A stretch of DNA of 49,439 nt from an uncultured Clostridium sp. (GCA_900555615.1 USMB01000006.1:1-49439); one strand, 5' to 3'. Numbered from the stretch's first letter, positions 33,229-42,637 are shown. Made by a program: numbers and translations. The notes: a model not told the origin generated them from the letters alone.

Positions 33229-34896
33229 TTAAAAATTGTATTTTCTATATTTTTTATATGCAATAAAACCACTCAATGCGACAACAAGAACTATTCCACC
33301 AAACATTGCATATTCAACACCTGCTTTAGGTAAGATGCCTGGTTTCACAGTATCATCAACCGTATCAGTTCCCCATTCGCTCCATTTAAAATCTGAAGAA
33401 CCATAGAAAAACATATACCAAGCTCCATTATCGTAAACACTAGCTTGTGCTAAAGTAACTGCCTCATTAGAAGTATATTTTCCATTTTCATCATTAGTTT
33501 TTATATATAAATAATAATATTCTTCATTCTGTAATCCTTTTAAATTAATTACATCATTTTCTTTAGATGTTCCAGTTCCTGCATTATATTCAATTGCATA
33601 AGAATCATCTGAATCTGCATTTAATGTCTGATCATATAATCCTGAATTTGATTTTGCATATGTCATTAAGTTAGAAAAGCCAGTTGTATCTTTATTTTTT
33701 ATCTTTTTTAAAATATTTGTATCAGTAATTTTTCCTATTTTAATTTGTATTTTTCTATTATTTGAACCTTCATGTGTAAAATTAGTTATTATTTGGTCTG
33801 CATTATATGTCATCAAAGTAGCATGAAATGCATCACTATACATTGATTCACTAAATCTTACAAGTTTATTTCCATAAGAAGATATATTATCTGTTAAGCC
33901 ATCTTTTTCCAAAACTGTTGCATATAAATCTTGATTTAACTCTACATATTTTGCAACTTTTGATGTATCTGATGTTTTAAATGTTTTAGAATCTTTATCA
34001 TATATTAATAAAATTCTATTTTCATCATCTGTACTATTTACACTTGGTTTATTACTATTAGATGTTATAAATAAGTAATAAGTATGATTTTCTTTTGGTG
34101 TTACATTAGATATTTCTATTATAGCTTTTGATATTCCATCTTTTTTCAATTCAAATTTTGCTTTTGAAAAATCTGTCCAATCTCCTTCTGTTGTTGTACC
34201 AGGATTATCTGTTCCAGGGTCTTCAGTATCTGTTTTAGATTCTTCTTTTATTTCTGAAGAATAACCCATAAAATCGTAATATGTATTTGTTCCATTATCA
34301 ATTTTTACCCATAGAATAAAATGTGCTGTTCCTGTATAATTTGAAAAATCTAATTCTATATTATTTGAAGTATTTGTTGTTGTTTTCCAAGAACTTGTAT
34401 AATTTGGTATTAGTGCTAAATATTCTGTCTGTAATGTTTCTAATTGTGTTTTAGCATTATTATAATATTTCGTATATTCTGCATATGCTGTTTCATAATT
34501 TGTTCTTGCTGTTGCTATTTGTTCTTCTGTTGCAGTTGCATCTTGTTGTAAGTCTTGATATGTTTGTTTTAATGTAGTTAAATTTGATTCTTTTTCTCTT
34601 ATAGTTTGATTACTTGTTTCTCTATAATTATTTAATTCATCTGATTTAGCTTTAATGCTATCAAGTTTTTCTTTTGTTATATCTACTTTTTGATATGAAA
34701 TATTATATCCTGATGCACTTGATGAAAGTGTTACTGTTCCTGTACCCACTTTATTTTGTATCCAAATTGTACTTGGTAATGTAATATAATTTTCTGGATC
34801 TATTTCTCCAGTATATGCTTGTACTTTATAAACACTTAAAAATAATGGTGCTATAAATGTCATAATAATTGTTAATATTAATAATTTTCTTTTCAT
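33229..34896 (-). CDS. Secreted surface protein with sortase-like LPKAG tail
   Basis: A 555-residue protein with a signal peptide (1-28, ending Val-Gln-Ala). Next come a beta-rich N-domain, a coiled coil (about 75-160), a further beta domain, a Thr/Asp/Pro/Gly linker (about 225-240), and another large domain. The C-terminus has Leu-Pro-Lys-Ala-Gly near 522, a hydrophobic helix and a basic tail (Lys-Lys-Tyr-Arg-Lys-Tyr), the build of a cell-wall sorting signal in which the usual LPxTG Thr is replaced by Ala. It is likely displayed on the cell surface. No sortase gene is in the window. Confidence 0.82.
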   Translation of the reverse strand: MKRKLLILTIIMTFIAPLFLSVYKVQAYTGEIDPENYITLPSTIWIQNKVGTGTVTLSSSASGYNISYQKVDITKEKLDSIKAKSDELNNYRETSNQTIREKESNLTTLKQTYQDLQQDATATEEQIATARTNYETAYAEYTKYYNNAKTQLETLQTEYLALIPNYTSSWKTTTNTSNNIELDFSNYTGTAHFILWVKIDNGTNTYYDFMGYSSEIKEESKTDTEDPGTDNPGTTTEGDWTDFSKAKFELKKDGISKAIIEISNVTPKENHTYYLFITSNSNKPSVNSTDDENRILLIYDKDSKTFKTSDTSKVAKYVELNQDLYATVLEKDGLTDNISSYGNKLVRFSESMYSDAFHATLMTYNADQIITNFTHEGSNNRKIQIKIGKITDTNILKKIKNKDTTGFSNLMTYAKSNSGLYDQTLNADSDDSYAIEYNAGTGTSKENDVINLKGLQNEEYYYLYIKTNDENGKYTSNEAVTLAQASVYDNGAWYMFFYGSSDFKWSEWGTDTVDDTVKPGILPKAGVEYAMFGGIVLVVALSGFIAYKKYRKYNF

Positions 34897-34922
34897 TTTT
34901 TTCTCCTAATTTTTATTTTTTA

Positions 34923-35009
34923 TTATTCTCTATTTATTATATTTGCTATTATTCCGTTTACACCTCCAAATATTTTAATATATAAATTATCTCTTGAATC
35001 AAACTTCAT
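34923..35009 (-). CDS. Possible 28-residue peptide between cargo genes
   Basis: ATG at 35009 with AAGGGG nine bases upstream opens 28 codons (Met-Lys-Phe-Asp-Ser-Arg-Asp-Asn...) and fills the gap between the TPR gene and the LPKAG-protein gene. Position in the operon and ribosome site support translation; nothing supports a function. Confidence 0.35.
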   Translation of the reverse strand: MKFDSRDNLYIKIFGGVNGIIANIINRE

Positions 35010-35022
35010 TTTTCAATCCCCT

Positions 35023-35712
35023 TTACCAATTTTTTTCTACTCTGTTATAATCAAAATTTCCATAATTTTTATATGTACTTTCGACTTCTCTTTGATCTTG
35101 TAATGCATTTTCTTTTATATCTTGTATTTTACTTTCTATTGTTTCTGTTTCTTTTTCACTAACTTTGTTTTCATCTTCTTTGTTTTCTTCTTCAGTATCA
35201 TCACTTGAATTTTCTAATCTTTTTAATCTTTCAATTTCTTTTTGAATATCTTTTTTCAATTGTTCTGCTTTCTTGTTATGTCCATTATCATTATCTTTGT
35301 TTGCACATCCCTTTTCTGTTAAAACATCTATTGCAGTTTCATATGTTTGTATTGCATTTCTTATACTTTTACTATCGCTTTCATCAACTTGTACTGTTTT
35401 ACATATCGCTAAAGCATAATTAATTCTAATATTACATTCTTTATATTTAGGAATTATTTCATTTAATGCTTCTTCATATTTTTCTATTGCTTCCTCATAT
35501 TCTCCTTTTTTATAAAGAACATTGCCATAATTATACTTTGCAATATATTGCTGTGGAAAATTTACATATGTTAATGCTTTTGCATAGTCTTCATTATATT
35601 TATTATTATTGTAATCATTTATTAAAATGGTATTTAACAGTTGATTATATATTAATTTTACAGCTAATAATATTAGGATAATATATAAAGCAATTATCAC
35701 TTTTCTTTTCAT
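35023..35712 (-). CDS. TPR membrane protein (BatC-like)
   Basis: A 229-residue protein with an N-terminal membrane helix (6-24), two tetratricopeptide-like units (about 55-90 with Gly-Asn-Val-Leu-Tyr-Lys-Lys-Gly-Glu-Tyr-Glu-Glu-Ala, and about 92-135), and a highly charged coiled tail. In MoxR/Bat operons a TPR protein of this kind (BatC) follows the two VWA proteins, exactly as here. Start ATG at 35712, directly at the end of the upstream VWA gene. Confidence 0.8.
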   Translation of the reverse strand: MKRKVIIALYIILILLAVKLIYNQLLNTILINDYNNNKYNEDYAKALTYVNFPQQYIAKYNYGNVLYKKGEYEEAIEKYEEALNEIIPKYKECNIRINYALAICKTVQVDESDSKSIRNAIQTYETAIDVLTEKGCANKDNDNGHNKKAEQLKKDIQKEIERLKRLENSSDDTEEENKEDENKVSEKETETIESKIQDIKENALQDQREVESTYKNYGNFDYNRVEKNW

Positions 35713-36752
35713 TAAATTCTCCTCTTCTGGATTATAAAGTTTAGTATCAATAATATTACTAAAGGAATTGCAAAATAAAAATATATATCTTGATATGATT
35801 TTATTTTATCTTCTGTCGATTGTGCGTTAGATATTTGCTCCTTTATACTCTTTAACTTATTATTTACATTATTCTGTTTATCCATTTGTATATAGTCAAT
35901 TCCTAAATCTGTTGAAATCTGTCTTAGATTATTTTCATCCAATTTTGAAAGTGCTGTTACTTCTTTATAATTATTATCATAGTAATATTTATAATAATAA
36001 TCACTACTAGGATCATCTGCATATGTACTATTTACCATTTTCCCACCATCTGTTGTTCCATATCCTAATACCGCTCCTTCTGAAATATAGTTTTTTATTT
36101 CGGCAAATGAGTTTAAGCTTTCTCCTTCTTTTGTTATTTCTCCATCTGTAATAAAAAACACTACAAATTTTGTATTTCCATTTTGCCTTTTGCGTTCATC
36201 TTCTAAGGTCTTTTCAAAAATATCTTTTACTATATTTATCGAAGTTCCCTTTGCATAAAAATCATTTTCTAATTTTATTGATTTTATTTCTGCTTGAACC
36301 ATATCTGAATCTGTTGTAAATGGTATAAGTCTTTGAACGGAATCTCCAAATGTTATAATAGAAAACTTACTTCCAGATAATTCATCAATTATGTAACAAC
36401 AATCATTTATTACACCTTCCATTCTTTCTTTATTCCCATTATAGTCTAATGCTCTCATACTAACACTTGTATCAATTACAAATAGTACACTTAACTCTAA
36501 ATTTAATGCTGTACTTTCACCATTTGGTATCATAAATCGTAAATTCATGATAAACATTACAATTACTATAGAAATTTTTATACCAGAATTAATAATTTGT
36601 TTTTTTATTAATTCTATTTGTCTATTTGTTTTTTCGTTATTCATTTTATTTGAAATTTTTTCTTTAAATGGCTTATCAAAAAGTATTAAAAATATTATTA
36701 CTAAACAAATTATGCTCATAAGCCATATTGGTATAATTGGGTTTATTATCAT
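35712..36752 (-). CDS. VWA-domain membrane protein (BatB-like)
   Basis: A 346-residue protein with membrane helices at about 8-25, 55-70 and 320-340 around a von Willebrand A domain (about 88-280). The metal-ion-dependent adhesion site is intact: Asp-Thr-Ser-Val-Ser-Met near 93 (DxSxS), a Thr near 170 (Gly-Thr-Ser) and Thr-Asp-Gly-Glu near 205. Aerotolerance-type Bat proteins have this build: helices flanking a VWA domain, encoded next to MoxR and DUF58 genes. It overlaps the following TPR gene by one base and the preceding VWA gene by four. Confidence 0.88.
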   Translation of the reverse strand: MIINPIIPIWLMSIICLVIIFLILFDKPFKEKISNKMNNEKTNRQIELIKKQIINSGIKISIVIVMFIMNLRFMIPNGESTALNLELSVLFVIDTSVSMRALDYNGNKERMEGVINDCCYIIDELSGSKFSIITFGDSVQRLIPFTTDSDMVQAEIKSIKLENDFYAKGTSINIVKDIFEKTLEDERKRQNGNTKFVVFFITDGEITKEGESLNSFAEIKNYISEGAVLGYGTTDGGKMVNSTYADDPSSDYYYKYYYDNNYKEVTALSKLDENNLRQISTDLGIDYIQMDKQNNVNNKLKSIKEQISNAQSTEDKIKSYQDIYFYFAIPLVILLILNFIIQKRRI

Positions 36753-37796
36753 ATTCTAATCCCTTTCTCTATAAATATTGAAATTACATATAATATTACT
36801 ACACTTATAAAAAATATTTCTGGGTGGTCTGTAACAAATGTCTTTTTACTTGTTTTTAATAGTGATGTTTTAGTTTCTTTTATTTCATTTACAATAGTTG
36901 AAGACATTTTACTTAAATCTCCTGTATAAAATTTACCTCCTGCTAATTGTTCTACTGCTCTTCTATATGCTGCAATTTTTTCTTTTGATGTATATATATT
37001 CATTTCAACTGTTGGACAATATGCATATAAATTTATACCATATTGTTTGCAAAGTTTACATGCATCTTCTAGTGAAACAGCTTCTGTTCCCGCCACATCA
37101 TTATCTGTAGCAAATATAATTATTCTTGTTCTTTTATGATTTTCTTTAACATCTGGGAATGAGAATATAGTACCGAGCCAGTCCATCACCAATTAAAGAA
37201 CTACCTCTTGTTTCGCTATTAGCAACTGTTCCTCCATACCAGAATGTAAATGTATCCATTCCATCTTGATTATATGATGATGGAACATGTCCATTATTAT
37301 CTACAACAAGTTTCAATTGCTGTTCTATTGTATCAAGACTTTCTTTCACATAATCATAATCATCAGTTAATGGACAATATACTATAGGAGCTGTATTATA
37401 TATTATAATTCCTATCCTATCCCCTTTAATATCAGGAAGTATTTCTTTAAATTTTTTTACTAATTCTAAATTTACTTCACATTCTGATGTTGATATATCC
37501 AAACTAATAAGAATATCTCTGTTGTATTTATCCTCACTTTTTGTTTGAATAGTTATTGGTCTTGCTATGAGTATGCTAGATATTATTATACATATTAGAC
37601 TTATAGTTTTTATTATATTAGATATAATCTTATATCTTTTTACTTTAGTTTTGTAATATTCTGTTTCTTTTATATATTTTGTATTTGCAACTTTTTTTCC
37701 ATTAATATACTGTTTCTTTTTATTAAAGTTTATAAAGAATATTGCTAATCCAAATATAACACAGATAATTATTACAATTGGGTACATTATTTCCAT
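36749..37796 (-). pseudogene. VWA-domain membrane protein (BatA-like), frameshifted
   Basis: The gene starts at 37796 and encodes two membrane helices and a VWA domain with Asp-Ile-Ser-Thr-Ser near 95. The frame runs off near 37175, just after Ser-Leu-Ile-Gly-Asp-Gly-Leu-Ala. One base removed there gives the expected continuation (Thr-Ile-Phe-Ser-Phe-Pro-Asp...Ile-Ile-Ile-Phe-Ala-Thr-Asp-Asn) and a final membrane helix up to the stop at 36749, about 349 residues together. Both halves are otherwise well preserved, so the shift is recent, programmed, or a sequencing error. Confidence 0.75.
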
Positions 37797-38266
37797 TCGT
37801 TTATAACTCTCCTTGCTTTGTTGATAGAAGAATTAAAATCTCCAATAGTTTTACTAGCAAATTCTGGCTCATAATATTCTTCAATTAATTCATATAACAC
37901 AGGGATGTTTATCTTTTTTATTTCAGTTAATGAATAATTTTGTGTTGTAATATCTGTAACCTCAAAAACGAATAATCTAATTGCTTCACTTATTAATTGA
38001 TATGCTTTTCTTAATTCGATTTTTTTGTTTGTATATTTATCTTCAATATCATTTAATTGCTGTAAATATTTATTTTTTATTACTGGTATATTTTTAATAT
38101 TTCTTTCAGAAATAACTTTTACTTCTTCCATTTTCCCTTTAACATTGTCTTTAGCCTTTTTAGAAAGTATTATATATATTGTAAATCCAATAATAAGTAA
38201 AAAAGTAATAATTAATGGTATAAATGAATATGTAAAAGGTTCTTGTAAATTAATAGTTGTTCGCAT
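37787..38266 (-). CDS. Single-pass membrane protein of the MoxR/Bat cluster
   Basis: A 159-residue protein with a membrane helix near 13-33 and a cytoplasmic helical domain. The domain contains Glu-Ala-Ile-Arg-Leu-Phe-Val-Phe-Glu-Val-Thr, Leu-Thr-Glu-Ile-Lys-Lys-Ile-Asn and Ile-Glu-Glu-Tyr-Tyr-Glu-Pro-Glu-Phe, a pattern seen in the DUF4381-like protein that sits between DUF58 and the first VWA gene in Bat operons. Overlaps of 10 and 17 bases with its neighbours indicate tight coupling. Confidence 0.75.
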   Translation of the reverse strand: MRTTINLQEPFTYSFIPLIITFLLIIGFTIYIILSKKAKDNVKGKMEEVKVISERNIKNIPVIKNKYLQQLNDIEDKYTNKKIELRKAYQLISEAIRLFVFEVTDITTQNYSLTEIKKINIPVLYELIEEYYEPEFASKTIGDFNSSINKARRVINEWK

Positions 38267-39119
38267 TTTTTCGCCTTTCTAATAATTTGAATACATCATT
38301 TAATATGTCTTTTTGCTTATTTATTGTTGTTGTTATGATTTTATATTTTTTAAATCTTTCTTTTGTTTCATCATATACTTTTGTTTTTATTTCTAACTCA
38401 ATATCTTTTAGCTTATCATCTTCTAAAATATAATCAGGAATATAATTATTTTGATCCATATCAAAAGCATTATACCCTGTCATTAATGCATCAGATATAT
38501 TTATAAACATAACATCATGAAGTAATGATAATCTTTTCAATGTATCTTCGGAAATATTATACATTCCATCTATATCTGTTATTATAAAAACAATCATTCT
38601 TCTTTTAATAAATTTTAAAACATATTTTATTAAATCTTCTAAATTGTTTTCAGCATCCATTTCTCTTTCATATGAATTTAATATTTTTTCTAAATTGTAA
38701 ATTCCAGTATTGAATTGAAATAGTTTTATATTTTCTTTTCCTTGATATATCGCTCCTATGGAATCTCCATGCTTATCTACTAAATAACCTATTGTTCCCA
38801 TCGCCATTAAGGCAACTTCCTTTTTAGGTTCTAATTCTTTTGTATCTGCTAACATTTTTCTTCCTGTATCAAGTATAAATAATATATTATGCTTCTTTTC
38901 TGCAATGTATTGTTTAATTAATATTTTATTTGATCTAGCTGAAGCTTTCCAATCAATATCTTTAACATTATCGCCAATAACATATTCTCGTAAATCTTCA
39001 AAATTCATACTTTTGCCTTTATATATAGAATTGTATGCTCCTTCTAATATATTTGAGGTTTTCTTTTTTGTATAAATTGCAAGATTTGCTTTTATTTTGG
39101 TAATGTATTTCATTTTCAT
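38250..39119 (-). CDS. DUF58 protein of the MoxR/Bat cluster
   Basis: A 289-residue soluble DUF58 protein. Hallmarks are Phe-Glu-Asp-Leu-Arg-Glu-Tyr-Val-x-Gly-Asp-Asn near 42, Ile-Asp-Trp-Lys-Ala-Ser-Ala-Arg near 55, and a degenerate VWA-like half with Leu-Asp-Thr-Gly-Arg-Lys-Met near 84. It is always found with MoxR ATPases and is thought to be part of their substrate complex. It starts 22 bases after the MoxR stop. Confidence 0.92.
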   Translation of the reverse strand: MKMKYITKIKANLAIYTKKKTSNILEGAYNSIYKGKSMNFEDLREYVIGDNVKDIDWKASARSNKILIKQYIAEKKHNILFILDTGRKMLADTKELEPKKEVALMAMGTIGYLVDKHGDSIGAIYQGKENIKLFQFNTGIYNLEKILNSYEREMDAENNLEDLIKYVLKFIKRRMIVFIITDIDGMYNISEDTLKRLSLLHDVMFINISDALMTGYNAFDMDQNNYIPDYILEDDKLKDIELEIKTKVYDETKERFKKYKIITTTINKQKDILNDVFKLLERRKNANNY

Positions 39120-39141
39120 AATATAACTCCCCTAATTCAAG

Positions 39142-40128
39142 TTACGGTGCTTTTATTGAATTTATTATTGCATCTATTATAGTTTCAACTTGTACTTCAT
39201 CTGCAATTGCCTCAAAATTTAAAGAAATTCTATGTCTTAATATACTATAACTTAGTGCTTTTATATCATCTGGTGTTACATATGTTCTTCCATTTATTAA
39301 AGCTAGGGCCTTTCCTGCTTCCATAAATGAAATTGATGCTCTTGTACTTGCTCCGTTTGTTACATATTTTGCAAGTTCTGGTCTTATAACTGTTGATGGA
39401 TTTCTTGTTGCATATACAATACTTATAATATATTTTTTTACTGCTTCGTCAATATATACTTTTTTACTAAGTTCCTGTAAATATTTTATTTCTTTTATAC
39501 CTACTACTTTTTTTCTATCTTCAAAAACATTTTTTTCAATTCTATTTAATATTTCTAATTCTTCATTTGATGTTGGATAATGTAATGTTTCTTTTATGAT
39601 AAATCTATCTTGTTGTGCTTCTGATAATAGATATGTTCCTTCTTGTTCAATTGGATTTTGTGTTGCTATAACAATAAATACATCTGGTAGTTTGTATCTA
39701 TTTCCACCTATACTTACTTGCCTTTCTTGCATTGCTTCTAACATAGCACTTTGTGTTTTTGAACTTGATCTATTAATTTCATCTAAAAGTACGAAATTAG
39801 CATATACTGGACCTATTTGTGTTTCGAATTCTGATGTTTTGGCATTATAAGTTTGAGTTCCAATAATATCACTTGGAAGTAAATCAGGTGTGCATTGTAT
39901 TCTTGAAAATTTTCCTCCACAACTTTCAGTTAAAACTTTAGCAGCTGTTGTTTTTGCTAATCCTGGAACAGATTCTACTAATATATGTCCATTTGCTATT
40001 AAAGATACTAAAAGCGAAATTTGTAAATTTTTTTGTCCTACTATTCTTGAAGTATAATAATTTGAAATTGCTTTGATAATTAAATTACTCCTTTGTATTT
40101 CTTCTGAAGAAATATTATTATTTTCCAT
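39142..40128 (-). CDS. MoxR-family AAA+ ATPase
   Basis: A 328-residue AAA+ chaperone-like ATPase. Walker A is Pro-Gly-Leu-Ala-Lys-Thr-Thr near 58, Walker B is Leu-Leu-Asp-Glu-Ile-Asn-Arg near 112, sensor 1 is Ala-Thr-Gln-Asn-Pro near 155, and the family segment Glu-Ala-Gln-x-Asp-Arg-Phe follows. MoxR ATPases act on VWA-containing complexes, which are encoded right after. I place the start at 40128: AGGAAAG precedes that ATG, and an upstream ATG at 40191 lies inside the terminator of the 53-residue gene. Confidence 0.93.
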   Translation of the reverse strand: MENNNISSEEIQRSNLIIKAISNYYTSRIVGQKNLQISLLVSLIANGHILVESVPGLAKTTAAKVLTESCGGKFSRIQCTPDLLPSDIIGTQTYNAKTSEFETQIGPVYANFVLLDEINRSSSKTQSAMLEAMQERQVSIGGNRYKLPDVFIVIATQNPIEQEGTYLLSEAQQDRFIIKETLHYPTSNEELEILNRIEKNVFEDRKKVVGIKEIKYLQELSKKVYIDEAVKKYIISIVYATRNPSTVIRPELAKYVTNGASTRASISFMEAGKALALINGRTYVTPDDIKALSYSILRHRISLNFEAIADEVQVETIIDAIINSIKAP

Positions 40129-40169
40129 TTTTTTCTTCCTTTCTTCTTTTTTTTTAATTATATGCATGC

Positions 40170-40201
40170 AAAAAGAGGATTGCAGTCGCAACCCTCTTTT
40201 T
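40170..40201 (-). terminator. Terminator of the 53-residue cassette
   Basis: AAAAAGAGG-TTGC / GCAA-CCTCTTTTT hairpin (one bulged position) with a four-base loop. It sits between the small GC-richer gene and the MoxR operon, so the latter probably needs its own promoter; TATAAT occurs at about 40155-40160 but its -35 is poor. Confidence 0.85.
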
Positions 40202-40223
40202 GTTTTAGCTCGTTGTGTTCCTC

Positions 40224-40385
40224 TTACTTCAGGGCATTGCTCTGTACAATGTACCAGAGTCCATCATCATAGTATGTTGTAACTCCGTTTAATCCACTGT
40301 ACCAAAGCCGAATGTGTTCGTAGGCTTCTGTCTTGCTTTCATAGCCCTGAGCTTCGAGTAATGTGTAATGTCTTGTGTCAATCAT
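40224..40385 (-). CDS. 53-residue orphan protein, GC-richer cassette
   Basis: A short soluble protein (Met-Ile-Asp-Thr-Arg-His-Tyr-Thr...) rich in Tyr and Trp, ending Asn-Ala-Leu-Lys. It is visibly richer in G and C than the genes around it. It has its own consensus promoter, AGAGGAGG eight bases before the ATG, and its own terminator, so it is a self-contained unit placed in the middle of the long minus-strand cargo block. Its residues Gly-Tyr-Glu-Ser-Lys-Thr-Glu-Ala and Tyr-Asp-Asp-Gly-Leu-Trp-Tyr suggest a small compact fold. No family recognised. Confidence 0.7.
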   Translation of the reverse strand: MIDTRHYTLLEAQGYESKTEAYEHIRLWYSGLNGVTTYYDDGLWYIVQSNALK

Positions 40386-40456
40386 GTCATTTCCTCCTCT
40401 GAAAAATCAGAATTTGTTGTTGTTTCAGTATTTACACTTTGGTAAATCTAAATTCT

Positions 40457-40485
40457 ATTATACCACTTTTTATCGAATTTTTCAA
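40457..40485 (-). promoter_or_regulatory. Promoter of the 53-residue cassette
   Basis: TTGAAA (40480-40485), 17-base spacer, TATAAT (40457-40462), about 75 bases before the ATG. Confidence 0.75.
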
Positions 40486-40526
40486 CTTACAGTACAGTTT
40501 CAACTATTTAATTTAAACTTTTTATT

Positions 40527-40877
40527 TTAACTATTATTGTTATTATTGTTGTTGTTATTATTTCCTGATGAACCACCCCATGAAGATGAACTCGGATCAT
40601 AGTGTGGTGTAACTGAAAATCTATCATTATCTATATCAATTTTATCAAAAGATGTATTTTTAGGAACTACAGAAAATGTTTTAATTACTTTTCCCGCTTC
40701 ATCTACAAATGAAAGTACAGTTCTATTGGCTACTATTGAATTGGCTGAATTTTCTCCTAAAAAATCATAAATTTCATTAAACATGTTTTCTGTAATATTT
40801 GTATAATAATTAGCCAATGTATAGCATTTCTTCAATCTTATTATTTCATTATAAGTCTTTGGTTTTTTATCTATCAT
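40527..40877 (-). CDS. Candidate substrate peptide of the adjacent radical SAM enzyme
   Basis: A 116-residue protein with a folded-looking N-terminal part and a low-complexity C-terminus: Asp-Pro, four Ser, Trp-Gly-Gly-Ser-Ser-Gly, then ten Asn and a Ser. The ATG overlaps the stop of the radical SAM gene (ATGA), so the two are translation-coupled. A leader-plus-simple-core layout beside a SPASM enzyme suggests a ribosomally made, modified peptide with the Ser/Trp/Asn tail as possible core. There is only one Cys (residue 18), so a sactipeptide or ranthipeptide is less likely. The Asn tract is a trinucleotide repeat at DNA level and may vary in length. It could instead be a structural partner. 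Confidence 0.65.
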   Translation of the reverse strand: MIDKKPKTYNEIIRLKKCYTLANYYTNITENMFNEIYDFLGENSANSIVANRTVLSFVDEAGKVIKTFSVVPKNTSFDKIDIDNDRFSVTPHYDPSSSSWGGSSGNNNNNNNNNNS

Positions 40878-42637
40878 TTTAGCTCCCCCTTACAGTTAAT
40901 ATAGACTAGTTCTATATTTTGGAATGGTAAATTTATCGCTTGTATATGATAATAAGCATTGTTTTTATGTTTTGTATAGTGATAATCTCTTAATTCTGTC
41001 GTAGTAAAAAATAAGTTGTTAGGATTATTTTCTGAAAGTTTATCGTAATATAAACTTATTATTTTAGTTATATCTACACAATAAAATCCCACTTTATCTG
41101 ATTTTTCTTTTTTTATAGTATTAGTAAAAATTTGATGTGTCATTATATGTTCTTGTTTTGTTCTTTGTTCATCTCCATAAAGCAATGTATCGCCACTTAA
41201 AAGCATCATATATAATGAATTACTTTCTGGATAATCACAATCTTCTAATACTCCCTCTTTTATATATAACTTTATATTGCTTTCATCTGTTAAATAAATA
41301 ATATCTCTTTTATTTTTTAGTATTTGCGATTCTAGTTTATATTCTGTATTATCAACTTTTAATATAAATATGTCATCGCTATAAATATTTTTCAGTCTTT
41401 TATCTAAAGAAATTATTTGTGTTAAACTTGGTATGTCTAGCCCTGTAATTATTTTTTCTTTTGGATGATATGGGCTAGATATATTTGGGTGTGTTTTGCT
41501 TAAATACACATATGCTGATTCTTCTATGTTTTGGTCTTCTGGATATAATTTTTTATCATTTTTATATATTTCTTGTTGTAATTTACATGTATAAGATTTG
41601 TCTATTTTGTAATTATTTTTAACATATGGGCATCCTGTTTTACACAAATATAAGTATTTACATTTTAAACATTCTTCATTTATTCCAATCTTATTATGAA
41701 TTTCAAATATTTTTCTTTGTGCATTATTTAATATACCTTCAACAGTATCTTTGTATATATTTCCATAATAAAAGTTTTCATCTTTTTGTCCTCTTACACA
41801 AGAATAAATATCTCCATCTCTTTCTAATAAGAAGAATTTTTCTCCACAATTATCTGAATTAGTACAATAATTTGGTGTAAATTCAGCAAACCATGTGTTT
41901 TTAACTCCATAATCTAGTGATGTTCCTCTAAATTCATCATTCATTCTTTTATAGAAATCAACTTGTTCATCTTCAGTTATTGGATGTAATATTTTTTCAT
42001 CTCCTGTTACAAATCCAATCATGAAATTAAAATCGTTCATATCTAAACAAGTATTTTTTTCTAGGAACTTTATATCCTCTATTATTTCATCGGTTTTATC
42101 ATAATGTTCTTTAAATATTGTGGCTGAAACTTTTTTTCTATTCGGTATTTCATTTAATAACTTTATATTGTCAAATATTCTGTCTAATGTTTTTTGATTT
42201 CCTTTTGTAACTCTATATTCTTCATGTAATGAAAATGGTAAATCTAAACTTCCACTTATTGAAACATTAAATTTTTTTATTGCATCTATATGTTTTTCTA
42301 AATTCAACAAATTTGTTTTTATATGTGGGTTTCCAACTTTAAACCCATTTTCCTCAATAATCTTCCTATTTGTTTTATAATAATTTGATATGTATTGTAC
42401 AATATTTCTAAAATCTTCTTTTGCTAATGTTGTTACTTCTCCTCCATGTAATGATATATTAAACGGAATGACATTAGCTTGCTTAAATTTGTCTATTGCA
42501 TATTCTAATGTTTTTAAATATTTATCATCCTGTTCTAAATCAACAGTATTTTCTTTTAAATAACAATATTTACATTGCATATTGCAATTCATTGTTGGAA
42601 CATATAACAAATGTATAAACTTAATGTCTTCTTCCAT
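40874..42637 (-). CDS. Radical SAM/SPASM peptide-modifying enzyme
   Basis: A 587-residue enzyme. The radical SAM cluster motif Cys-Asn-Met-Gln-Cys-Lys-Tyr-Cys (CxxxCxxC) is at about residue 18, followed by Leu-His-Gly-Gly-Glu-Val near 64 (SAM binding). A SPASM-type Cys set lies at about 265-360 (Cys-Thr-Asn-Ser-Asp-Asn-Cys, Cys-Val-Arg-Gly, Cys-Leu-Lys-Cys, Cys-Lys-Thr-Gly-Cys-Pro). The remaining 200 residues have no Cys cluster and may bind the substrate. Such enzymes form C-C, C-S or C-O links in ribosomal peptides. The coupled downstream gene is the likely substrate. No exporter is adjacent. Confidence 0.92.
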   Translation of the reverse strand: MEEDIKFIHLLYVPTMNCNMQCKYCYLKENTVDLEQDDKYLKTLEYAIDKFKQANVIPFNISLHGGEVTTLAKEDFRNIVQYISNYYKTNRKIIEENGFKVGNPHIKTNLLNLEKHIDAIKKFNVSISGSLDLPFSLHEEYRVTKGNQKTLDRIFDNIKLLNEIPNRKKVSATIFKEHYDKTDEIIEDIKFLEKNTCLDMNDFNFMIGFVTGDEKILHPITEDEQVDFYKRMNDEFRGTSLDYGVKNTWFAEFTPNYCTNSDNCGEKFFLLERDGDIYSCVRGQKDENFYYGNIYKDTVEGILNNAQRKIFEIHNKIGINEECLKCKYLYLCKTGCPYVKNNYKIDKSYTCKLQQEIYKNDKKLYPEDQNIEESAYVYLSKTHPNISSPYHPKEKIITGLDIPSLTQIISLDKRLKNIYSDDIFILKVDNTEYKLESQILKNKRDIIYLTDESNIKLYIKEGVLEDCDYPESNSLYMMLLSGDTLLYGDEQRTKQEHIMTHQIFTNTIKKEKSDKVGFYCVDITKIISLYYDKLSENNPNNLFFTTTELRDYHYTKHKNNAYYHIQAINLPFQNIELVYINCKGELK

